The notes below the pieces were generated by a model. The model worked only from the letters and a program-made list of their open reading frames with translations. It had not been told where the DNA came from and searched no databases. A stretch of DNA of 64,000 bases from Craspedostauros australis (Eukaryota > Bacillariophyta > Bacillariophyceae > Mastogloiales > Achnanthaceae): NCBI GenBank assembly GCA_026770025.1, contig JAMXDE010000019.1, positions 1,116,001 to 1,180,000 on the forward strand, given 5' to 3'. Of the stretch, positions 30,415 to 39,444 are shown in pieces (position 1 is the first letter of the stretch; the number at the start of each line of letters is the position of its first letter). A program made the position numbers and the translations under genes.

Positions 30415-32382
30415 ATGAACTCCGATCATTTCCCCGTTTCCACACGCATCTCGGACAAAGCAGATGAAGTATCGACGATGGTGGCAGCAGACCCCCACCA
30501 TGCACTGCATGCGTGTGACGAGGACAGCGCAGTCGGTCACATGGGTGACGGCAATAAAATCCTGCCCACCAACCGCCTGGAGATGCTCCAGAATTGCTCC
30601 GAGACTCTGCTCGTACAAACAGCAGAGATACGTGTCGATGCTGAAGCAAGAAGACACATGCATGATACGGAGCATGGACAAAACCATCCATGCGAGCACA
30701 GCTGTGATGCCGAGATCGGCACTGGCATCGGCGGGAACAGGCAGGGAAACGCGATCGATGTAAGCAACACAGCCAATGATGTGGATGACGAGATCATCTT
30801 GGGAGTTCCATTCGGCCCAACACCGCCGCCACAACAGCAGCCAAATGCCTTCCCAGGCTTCAGCCCCCAACTTGACCCATTGCAAGTTTCGGCCGACGAA
30901 CTCGCCAAGGACAGGATGCTCGAACGTCAGCAAATCGAGGATGATATTCATGGCACCAGAGCGCTTGTGGAAGAGACTGAGGACTTCCTGTACGTCAAGC
31001 TCGATGACATGGAATCTGAGATATCCAGTATCGTCGCCAAGCGTGGCTACGAGATGGCGTTGGAAATCAACCCGGAATATGCTGGAGGCAGACCCATGCG
31101 CGAGATGTTCCTGAGGAGTGCTGCCTACGACCCTCAGATTGCGGCACACAAGATGACGAAATGGTTCGATGCTATCCTGACACATTTCGGCGTTGAAGGG
31201 CTTGGGAGGCCTCTGCGCTTGTCGGACTTGACTCCGGAAGCATATCACATTCTCATGATTGGCAAGTTCCAGTTCTTGCCCAAGCCAGATGCCGCGGGAA
31301 GGTCCGTATTGATGTTGTTCAAGAATACGATCGACGCCTTCTCTGCCAATGCTCTCATCCAAGTTCTCTTGTACATGTCATCCTCGGTATACGGCTGTGA
31401 CGATCTTCAGCGGCGAGGCGTCGTCAGCGTGCACAAGTTGGAGGTCGCGCCAGGAACGCCCCAAACACATGTTGGTCCCAGCATGTACAGGATCGGACCT
31501 TTGAACCAGCTGTCGCCGTTGCGATTCGAAGCATTCCATTACCTCGGCAACCAGAGAAATCGTCGCGTCGAATCGGCCGCCCACAAGTTTCAGAATTCCG
31601 CCAACGGTGACCTCCGCAATCGATTCCTCATTCATTTGGAATGCGACTATCAGACCAGTCTCAATCGGCTATCGACGTTTGGGGTCCCGATCCAAGATCT
31701 GCCATTTACGGGCCGCGCTAGCGGTGTTCATGTTGCGAACCACATGCATTGGGTCACCAAACGCAAGATCGCGGAAGGATGTGGCATCCTGGCTCCCAAT
31801 TCAATCATGCGCTACAACACATGCAATCTCGATCAGCTGCTGATTCGAACATCTATGAGCAACATCATGGCCAAGGCCAAGACCAAGGCCAAGATCAAGG
31901 GGACCACGAAACGTGGCAAGGTCGACCGCGGCAACCAACACGGAAGCTCCATGTCCGAGTCGAGTACCTGTTCCACGGTCTCCGATGAAGAAACATCGGC
32001 ATCGCCAAGTACTGCTAACACAAGCCGTGCGAGCGGAGATGATAAGACTGGCAACATCACCCCCACCGACAATGATGTGCTCCTGGGGCGGGGGCGGCCA
32101 TTCTTGAGGCATCCCGCGAACCACTTGTTGCGTACGATGGTGGCAGATAAGTCCCGGGAGTACGACAAAGCCTCCCGATCCGACAAGTACGACATAGCCA
32201 AAGACATCGTGGCAGCGATCCACAAGAAAGGGGGACGATTCCTGAAGTTGAATGCAACGACAGGCTTGTGGTGGGAGGTGGCGTGGGGTGTTGCTCGAGA
32301 CAAGGTCGCCCATGCCTTCCGAAAGCGACGCGAGCTGGACCTTGCGAAAGACAGGAAAGCCAAGGCTAGACAGCAGAAATGA
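30415..32382 (+). CDS. P3: CRAL-TRIO-like plus DUF6824 protein
   Basis: A single exon of 655 residues, first of five same-strand paralogues. The variable N-terminus (MNSDHFPVSTRISDKADE) is followed by a family block LERQQIEDDIHGTRALVEETEDF. The CRAL-TRIO-like domain runs from about residue 185 to 450: YEMALEINPEYAGGRPMREM, FLRSAAYDPQIAAHKM, GKFQFLPKPDAAGRSVLM, TFGVPIQDLPFTG, MHWVTKRKIAEGCGILAP. A Lys-rich repeat linker (KAKTKAKIKGTTKRGK) separates it from DUF6824 (about 550-640): NDVLLGRGRPFLRHPANHLL, YDKASRSDKYDIAKDIVAAI, GRFLKLNATTGLWWEVAW, ARDKVAHAFRKRRELD. P3, P4 and P5 form one subclade (PEYAGGRPMREM; ATTGLW or similar). Ligand and target are unknown. Confidence 0.87.
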   Translation: MNSDHFPVSTRISDKADEVSTMVAADPHHALHACDEDSAVGHMGDGNKILPTNRLEMLQNCSETLLVQTAEIRVDAEARRHMHDTEHGQNHPCEHSCDAEIGTGIGGNRQGNAIDVSNTANDVDDEIILGVPFGPTPPPQQQPNAFPGFSPQLDPLQVSADELAKDRMLERQQIEDDIHGTRALVEETEDFLYVKLDDMESEISSIVAKRGYEMALEINPEYAGGRPMREMFLRSAAYDPQIAAHKMTKWFDAILTHFGVEGLGRPLRLSDLTPEAYHILMIGKFQFLPKPDAAGRSVLMLFKNTIDAFSANALIQVLLYMSSSVYGCDDLQRRGVVSVHKLEVAPGTPQTHVGPSMYRIGPLNQLSPLRFEAFHYLGNQRNRRVESAAHKFQNSANGDLRNRFLIHLECDYQTSLNRLSTFGVPIQDLPFTGRASGVHVANHMHWVTKRKIAEGCGILAPNSIMRYNTCNLDQLLIRTSMSNIMAKAKTKAKIKGTTKRGKVDRGNQHGSSMSESSTCSTVSDEETSASPSTANTSRASGDDKTGNITPTDNDVLLGRGRPFLRHPANHLLRTMVADKSREYDKASRSDKYDIAKDIVAAIHKKGGRFLKLNATTGLWWEVAWGVARDKVAHAFRKRRELDLAKDRKAKARQQK

Positions 32383-33537
32383 TGCGATGATGTGACTGAA
32401 TGAATACTCCAGAGTACTCACCAGTGTTAGAGTACAAGTTCCATGTTCCATTAGCACAAGTTCCACGCATGTCGACTCTACAATGTTGGGTGATCGCGTT
32501 ATTGCATGGTTTCACTGGGGATGATAATTGAAACAGCACAGCACGAGCGACGAGTACCCAGGTGTGGTTTCCAGAGAGAGTCCGCTCGCGTGAACACTGA
32601 CAGGTATCAGGGAACATCTCGGATCATGGCGCCTGTGCAAAGAACAGATACGACCTACGTACGAGTACCTGCACGAGCACGAGCCATCGCACCGACATCA
32701 ACGGGAAATGACTCGCAATTGTGCGATACCTGCTCTCGAGAGATCTCATGACTCCGCAATAGGCTGCACGCATCAGTACAGACGCGCCAACACGAGCAAT
32801 AGCAGCGCACCGTAGATGTTTTACTCGGGGTTCGTTGCCGGACGCTGTGTTGGCGACGCATACTCTGCAACGGAACGCGAGCTAGGTATGCACCAGCAAT
32901 CTACACATATGCCATGCCTCGGAACATGAGGCCACTCCACCGTGTCTTATCCTGGCTGGTATGCTTATGAAGACAATACTCGTCTGGAGGCGCTCTAGTT
33001 AGCTGTCCAGACAAACGCACTTTCGCACAATAGGGCTCTATTGGTGCTATGCAATCGTATCGAGAATGAGCTGGATTGGGGATTTTTCTGCCGCTTGGGC
33101 ATCATTGCGACAGGCTGAATTGCTCTGCTTGACTTGAGCCTTTCGATTCTTTTGGTCCAACGCAGGTGCTGTAGTCGTATCAAGGCAGTAGTAGTATCGG
33201 CACTGCACTTTCGTAGATTCACTGTGAAGCTGCGACTCGTGTTTCGTGAGTGATCCTTTTGCAAACATGTTGGTCCTGAATCCCGCAAGTGGGATCGACG
33301 AGAATCGTCGGAAAATCCTCCGCCAATTCGAGACGTGTCGACAATTGTACCCATGTTTCTGTCTCACTCTCTCTCAAGTTTTATCAAGAGGGGGCGGTTT
33401 GTTGGGATGCGCGAACCAGATCGATACCTGCACGACCACGAACGCATGGCGCAGACAAGCCACGCACCGCAGCGTCGAGTGGCTCTGAAGCGCCGGTGGA
33501 CCCAGCACTCTGCACCATGGTGCGTGCTCCGTGACCT
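32383..33537. other. Spacer P3-P4
   Basis: A 1155-bp spacer in the tandem array. No gene or recognised motif. It should hold the 3' end of P3 and the promoter of P4. Confidence 0.45.
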
Positions 33538-35559
33538 ATGCCATCACCACGCTTCGCTCGGACCACTCCGCTGGGCAGAAACAGAAACGCCTCACAATCA
33601 CAAGCACGAATCCGACACACACCACAACACCACTCTGTACATTCCGATCACTGGCTTTGCCTCCAGACTAAGCGTATCTCGAACCAAGCAGACGAGTCAT
33701 CAATGGCGACATTGGAACCTCTCCAACCCCCGGTTGCGCGCCGCAAGGGTGGTGCATTCGATCGCATGAGCGGTTCCGGCAAAGTTCTTTGCATGAATCA
33801 TGTGATGCCCATGAATTGCGCTACGACACAACAAGCAGAAGAGATGAAGTCTGCACTATACATACGCGTAGGTGGTGAAGCGAATGATCACGCCAATTCA
33901 CACACCTGCGATATCAAAGGTATCAACACTACGCTTGGCGGAAACAGGCATGGAAATGCGATCGACGTAAGCAACACAAGCAATGGTGGGGGCAACGATG
34001 TCATTCTCGAGACTCCACTCGGTCCACCGCCGCCGCCACATCATCGCCAGCACCAGCACCAGCGCCAGTCATTCCTAGAGCTCAGCGACCCCATGCACTC
34101 ATTGCAAATCTCTGCAGATGAGCTGGCCAGGGATGCGATGCTCGAACGTCAGCAGATCGAAGATGATATCCATGGCACTAGATCGCTGGTGGAGGAGACC
34201 GAGGAGTTCATCTGCGCCAAGCTCGAGGACGTGGAAACCGAGCTATCCAACATCGCCAGCAAGCGTGGCTACGAGATGGCTTTGGAACTCAATCCGGAAT
34301 ATGCGGGAGGTAGACCCATGCGCGAGATGTTCCTGAGGAGCGCTGCCTACGATTCCCAGCGCGCAGCGCAGAAACTGACGCAGTGGTTCGATGCCATCCT
34401 ATCTCACTTCGGTGTCGAGGCGCTCGGGAGGCCTCTGCGCTTGACAGATCTGACCCCAGAAGCCTACCACATTCTCATGATTGGCAAGTTCCAGCTCTTG
34501 CCCACACCTGACGCAGCAGGGAGGGCTGTAATGGTGATCTTCAAGAACACGGTTGATACCCATTCGACCTGCGCAATCGTCCAAGTCCTCTTGTACATAG
34601 CATCTTCAACCTACGGTTGTGACGACCTCCAACGCCAAGGTGTGATTACTGTACACAAGTTCGACGTCATGCCAGGAACACCAAAGGAGCACATTAATCC
34701 CTATATGTATCGGTGCGGTCACATGACTCATCTGATGCCGGTGCGTTTGGAGGCATTTCATTACATTAGCAACCAGAAGAATGACCGCGTCGAATCGGCC
34801 GCCGACAAATTCCAGCACTCCGTGGCTGGGGAAATCCGCAATCGATTCCTCATTCATTTGGAATCCACCTACCAGAACAGTCTCCACCAGTTGTCGACGT
34901 TTGGAGTCCCGATCAAAGATCTACCGTTCGTAGATAGCGCTGGTGACATCCTGATCTCGGATCACATGCATTGGGTCACCAAACGCAAGATCGCGGAAGG
35001 ATGCGGCATCCTGGCTCCCAATTCAATCATGCGTTCCAACAATTGCAATCTCGATCAGCTGCTGATCCGGACGTGTATGACCAAGGCCGCCACCTGCCAC
35101 GGGAAATCGAGACAGGGCAAGCTCCACACCATCGTGTCCGAAACAGAGTCATGCACCACGGTCTCCGATGAAGAAGCATCGACATGGTCAACTGCCACCG
35201 CCACAACCCATGTGAGCGGCGGTGACAAGACTGATGACATTGTTCCCACTGACTGCGATGTGCTCATGGGAAGGGGGCGACGGTTCTTGAGGCATCCCGC
35301 AAACCAGTTCCTGCGTACCCTGGTGATAGACAAGTCCAGGGAGTACGACAAGGCCTCGCGAGCCGAGAAGTATGACATAGCCAAAGAGATCGTGGCAGCG
35401 ATACACAAGAAGGAGGGACGGTTCCTGAAGACGAATCCAATGACAGGCTTGTGGTTTGAGGTCGCGTGGGGCGTCGCAAGGGACAAGGTCGCCCATGCCT
35501 TTCGGAAGCGACGCGAGCTAGATCTCGCGAAAGCCAGGAAAGCTCAGGCCAAACAGTAA
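33538..35559 (+). CDS. P4: CRAL-TRIO-like plus DUF6824 protein
   Basis: A single exon, 673 residues from the first in-frame ATG. The start is doubtful. Residues RISNQADESS (about 46-55) align with the N-termini of P3 and P5, but the position of the P3 start codon here reads GTA. Translation must start either at 33538, in sequence unlike the paralogues, or at 33703 (MATLEPLQPP), after the conserved block. Downstream the protein is complete: LERQQIEDDIHGTRSLVEET, PEYAGGRPMREMFLRSAAYD, GKFQLLPTPDAAGRAVMV, TFGVPIKDLPFVDSAGDI, MHWVTKRKIAEGCG, then a short Ser/Thr linker and DUF6824 (DCDVLMGRGRRFLRHPANQF, ARDKVAHAFRKRRELD). It is closest to P3 and P5. A His/Gln-rich run (HHRQHQHQRQ) lies in the N-terminal region. 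Confidence 0.8.
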   Translation: MPSPRFARTTPLGRNRNASQSQARIRHTPQHHSVHSDHWLCLQTKRISNQADESSMATLEPLQPPVARRKGGAFDRMSGSGKVLCMNHVMPMNCATTQQAEEMKSALYIRVGGEANDHANSHTCDIKGINTTLGGNRHGNAIDVSNTSNGGGNDVILETPLGPPPPPHHRQHQHQRQSFLELSDPMHSLQISADELARDAMLERQQIEDDIHGTRSLVEETEEFICAKLEDVETELSNIASKRGYEMALELNPEYAGGRPMREMFLRSAAYDSQRAAQKLTQWFDAILSHFGVEALGRPLRLTDLTPEAYHILMIGKFQLLPTPDAAGRAVMVIFKNTVDTHSTCAIVQVLLYIASSTYGCDDLQRQGVITVHKFDVMPGTPKEHINPYMYRCGHMTHLMPVRLEAFHYISNQKNDRVESAADKFQHSVAGEIRNRFLIHLESTYQNSLHQLSTFGVPIKDLPFVDSAGDILISDHMHWVTKRKIAEGCGILAPNSIMRSNNCNLDQLLIRTCMTKAATCHGKSRQGKLHTIVSETESCTTVSDEEASTWSTATATTHVSGGDKTDDIVPTDCDVLMGRGRRFLRHPANQFLRTLVIDKSREYDKASRAEKYDIAKEIVAAIHKKEGRFLKTNPMTGLWFEVAWGVARDKVAHAFRKRRELDLAKARKAQAKQ

Positions 35560-36458
35560 AAATGACCTTGGCTATTGAGCAGAGCACACTACATTTCTAC
35601 GGGGAGGGGATAGCGAGAGAGTAGATGAATGAATAGACGTAAGTGTTGGAGCACCATTCTCCAACTGCACACAGATTTATGCATGTACATGGACACTGCC
35701 GTATTCAACTACATGGAGTAATATGTAGCACCTTGTTGACGATGCCTGAAATGACGCAGCTTCCTGGCTTGGTTGCTACGTGCGGATATGAGCCGTGGGC
35801 ATGGAATATCTCTGATCTCTTTGCTCTATCAGTCACCGTTGGCCTGGGAGTATTCTTCAATCTGGATGCCCTCAGCACGGCAACGCCGGCACGAATAGGG
35901 GAGAAGATATTCGGCTCTGGACTGGCAATGCATGCTGACTAGCAGGTGCAGGGTCTGGAACCAAATGCCCATCTGTTGCAACCGCGCTGATTGCGCCAGT
36001 GGAGATGGGCTGGGTTGCAGTCAAGTAGAGTGTGCAGATTTGTATGGTAAACTATGATACTATTATAATAATAATAGTATAGTGCTGTGATATGATAGGT
36101 GAAACCGCAAGTTCTCGCACAGGGCACTCGCACCACCGACTCAGGATCCAATCTTGCTTCGTCTGAGAGGGGCGGAAAGTTATGAATCCTCATGAACCCA
36201 ATCGATACGCTCGCGTGTTCGCAACCGTTAAAGTCGAGGCCGTTGACGCTTCGGTGGTGACTCATGCTGATCAACAGCGCTGAAAGCGAAACCAACAACA
36301 ACACCTGACTCCGGCCACAACATCACTGTTGCGACCAACACCAGCGAAGATAGCGACTTCCCACAATCACCCACCAGTCCAACACCAAGGGTACAATTTA
36401 CCATACACTTTTCATACGTTGCGCCGTCAGCGAGGATCATTACATCACTTCCAAGAAC
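35560..36458. other. Spacer P4-P5
   Basis: An 899-bp spacer. It contains a perfect A/T hairpin (listed separately). A block around 36163-36228 resembles one upstream of P6 and may be a shared promoter element. Confidence 0.45.
36057..36080. repeat. Perfect A/T-rich inverted repeat
   Basis: Arms ATACTATTAT and ATAATAGTAT (10 bp each) flank a 4-base AATA loop. It lies about 500 bp after the P4 stop. Confidence 0.85.
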
Positions 36459-38402
36459 ATGGCGACAGACACCGCAGCACCTACGCATCCTGATCGTTTC
36501 CTTTTGCCTGACCGTATCTCGAACAAACCAGACGAGTTATCGATGGCGGCGGTGGATCCTCTCAATATCTTGGATGAGTGCTTGGAGGATGGGACATTGG
36601 ATTGCGTGAGCGATATCAATGAAACCTTGCCCACCCAGCATGCAAGGATGCACATCGACCATGCCGGAACGCAACAAGCAGAAGAGATAAACACTGCCAT
36701 CCGCGTGGACGGCGTGGGGGAGGGGCACAGCCATTCATACGAGTATGACATTGCCATCACCAGAACCAGGCGGGGAAATGCTATCGATCTAAACACTGCA
36801 AGCATTGGTGAAGGTGATGACGTCATCCTTGAGACTCAAGCAGAGCCAATGCCACCGCATCACTACCACCAAGAGCAACAACACCCGCCGTCGTCCCCAG
36901 ACGAATTTTTGGATCTCAGCGATCCCATGGATCCACTGCAACTGTTTGCTGATGAGCTTGCTAGGGACGCGATGCTCGAACGTCAGCAGATCGAAGATGA
37001 TATCCATGGCACAAGATTGCTGGTGGAGGAGACTGAAGAGTTCCTCTGCGCCAAGCTTGATGACATGGAATCTGAGATATCCAAGATCGCCAGTAAGCGT
37101 GGCTACGAGATGGCTTTGGAACTCAACCCGGAATATGCTGGAGGCAGACCCATGCGCGAGATGTTCCTGAGGAGCGCTGCCTACGACTCTCACCTTGCAG
37201 CACACAAACTGGTCCGTTGGTATGATGCCATCCTGGAGCATTTCGGTGTCGAAGCGGTCGCGAGGCCATTGCGTTTGATAGACCTGACTCCGGAAGCGTA
37301 TCACATTCTCATGATTGGCAAGTTCCAGCTCTTGCCCACGCCAGATGCCGCGGGGAGGTCCGTAATGGTGTTCTTCAAGAACACGGTTGATACCTATTCG
37401 ACCTACGCGATCATGCAAGTTCTCTTGTACATCACATGCTCGATCTATGGTTGCGACGACCTCCAACGCCAAGGTGTGATCACCGTACATAAGTTCGACG
37501 TCGTGCCAGGAACGCCCAAAGAGCGCGTTGATCCAGACATGTATCATTGTGGTCACGTGACGCATCTGATGCCGGTACGTTTGGAGGCATTTCATTTCGT
37601 CGGCAACCAGGAATACCAGATCGTCCAAACGGCGGTCAATAAGTTCCAGCGTTCCATCGCCGACGACATCCGCAACCGATTCCGTGTTCATTTGGGAGAT
37701 AACTATCGCACCAACATGGAGCTCTTGTCAACGTTTGGGGTTCCGATCAGAGATCTGCCCTTTGTGGATAACGCCGGCGACATCCTCATTTCGAATCACA
37801 TGCATTGGGTCACCAAACGCAAGATCTTGGAAGGATGCGGTATCCTGGCTCCCAACTCCATCATGCGTCACAACAACTGCAACCTCTATCAGCTACTGCT
37901 CCGAACGCGCACGACCAACGCGATCACCAACAAACGCCACACTGCAGCGTCTGAGACGGATTCGTGCACCACGGTCTCCGATGAAGCGTCGGCCTCTTCG
38001 TCGAATACTGCCATCAGCACAAGCCATGCGAGCGGCGAGGACAAGACTGACGAGATCATTCCCACGGACGACGATGTGCTCATGGGACAGCGACGGCCGT
38101 TCTTGAAGCATCCAGGAAATCGATTCTTACGTTCCAAGGTGGCAGACAAATCCAAGGAGTATGACAAAGCTTCACGAGCTAAAAAGTACGACATGGCCAA
38201 GGACGTCGTGAGAGCGATCTACGGGAAACAGGGGAGGTTCCTGAAGATGGACGCAACGACAGGTTTGTGGGTGGAGGTCACGTGGTGCGTTGCTCGGGAA
38301 AAGGTCGCACATGCCTTTCGAAAGCGACGGGAGCTGGATTTGGCGAAAGCCAGGAAAGCCAAAGCCAAGCAACAGCAGGAGGAGCAGCAGAAGTGGTCGT
38401 GA
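36459..38402 (+). CDS. P5: CRAL-TRIO-like plus DUF6824 protein
   Basis: A single exon of 647 residues starting MATDTAAPTHPDRF. The N-terminal block PDRISNKPDELSMAAVDPL is shared with P3 and P4. The CRAL-TRIO-like domain reads PEYAGGRPMREMFLRSAAYD, HFGVEAVARPLRLIDLTPEA, GKFQLLPTPDAAGRSVMVFF, TFGVPIRDLPFVDNAGDI, MHWVTKRKILEGCG. DUF6824 begins DDDVLMGQRRPFLKHPGN, so the GRG of the signature is GQR; the rest (SKEYDKASRAKKYDMAKDVV, GRFLKMDATTGLWVEVTW, AREKVAHAFRKRRELD) is intact. The tail is Gln/Lys-rich (KAKAKQQQEEQQKWS). It sits in the middle of the same-strand array. Whether the GRG change affects function is unknown. Confidence 0.87.
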   Translation: MATDTAAPTHPDRFLLPDRISNKPDELSMAAVDPLNILDECLEDGTLDCVSDINETLPTQHARMHIDHAGTQQAEEINTAIRVDGVGEGHSHSYEYDIAITRTRRGNAIDLNTASIGEGDDVILETQAEPMPPHHYHQEQQHPPSSPDEFLDLSDPMDPLQLFADELARDAMLERQQIEDDIHGTRLLVEETEEFLCAKLDDMESEISKIASKRGYEMALELNPEYAGGRPMREMFLRSAAYDSHLAAHKLVRWYDAILEHFGVEAVARPLRLIDLTPEAYHILMIGKFQLLPTPDAAGRSVMVFFKNTVDTYSTYAIMQVLLYITCSIYGCDDLQRQGVITVHKFDVVPGTPKERVDPDMYHCGHVTHLMPVRLEAFHFVGNQEYQIVQTAVNKFQRSIADDIRNRFRVHLGDNYRTNMELLSTFGVPIRDLPFVDNAGDILISNHMHWVTKRKILEGCGILAPNSIMRHNNCNLYQLLLRTRTTNAITNKRHTAASETDSCTTVSDEASASSSNTAISTSHASGEDKTDEIIPTDDDVLMGQRRPFLKHPGNRFLRSKVADKSKEYDKASRAKKYDMAKDVVRAIYGKQGRFLKMDATTGLWVEVTWCVAREKVAHAFRKRRELDLAKARKAKAKQQQEEQQKWS

Positions 38403-39444
38403 TCATTGAATGGAACATCCTCGGTGCTGATGTATACATAGAGAGAGAGAGAGTTGGACTGCGCCTGTGCCAACAGGTGGTATGAATAGATGAATGAAAA
38501 GAGGAAGAGAGGACAAAGGCCGTCAAGCGTAGAGTACATAGAGTACACACGCCACGCGTAATGCATGTATTGTTGATTGTCACCGAAACAGCACAGCTTT
38601 CTGATGCGGTTGCTACCGAAGCGTACCGACTTCCAATCACTCCACTCAATTGCAATGCTTGTGCTTCACTCTGGACGCTGGTGGTGGGACTTCTGCGCCA
38701 TGGCCCGTCCTCGCAGAATAGTACAGGAATACTACTATTACATGCTACTATTATCCATGATATGATACGATCTATCGTGTGCTACACAGATGTACTTCGC
38801 GATGTCGCCCACGGATAGGGAGGCAACATGAGCTGGTGCCACGACTCTGCTCATCCACGATGCACCTCGATCGTGATCCTGTTCTCTGTGTGACACTCTC
38901 TTCCCACACAATCTCCGAATCTCTTTCTGTCTCGTTGGGGAGGGGCGGATGGATTGGAATCCCCAGGAACCCAATGGATCTACTCGCAAGATTGCCGCCG
39001 TTAAATACAGAGTGAACAAAGGGTTCTGTTGTGACGCTGGTGCCGGTTCTTTGTTCTGCCCGTTCGGAGAAACGAGAACGCAGACGAACATCCATGTTGT
39101 TCGTGGCAATCCTACTGATTCGCAGCCAGCAGCTGGCTGCTTCGCGAAACAGAAACTGTTGCTGATCGATCCGAATCGTCATCTGTCAACCAACAGAAGC
39201 AACATGACAACAAAAATACGATGCGTCGACACGACGACCGAAGAACAACAAAGCACAGACATCCGCTCCCAAACGAGACGCCAGGTGTGAAAGACGCCTT
39301 CGATGCATTGTTGTCATCTCGACGATGTTGCACAAATCAAGCGACGGATACCGCCATCACCAACAATAGCAATCATCCCAAGCAAAGCAAAGCAAAGTCA
39401 AGCAACAGTAAAAGATTCTCTGACAAGCCCATCTCCAATTTCCA
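38403..39444. other. Spacer P5-P6
   Basis: A 1042-bp spacer with a GA microsatellite (about 38439-38453), a run of TACTACTATTACATGCTACTA-type sequence near 38731-38753, and a block near 38940-39006 that resembles the region upstream of P5. No gene. Confidence 0.45.
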
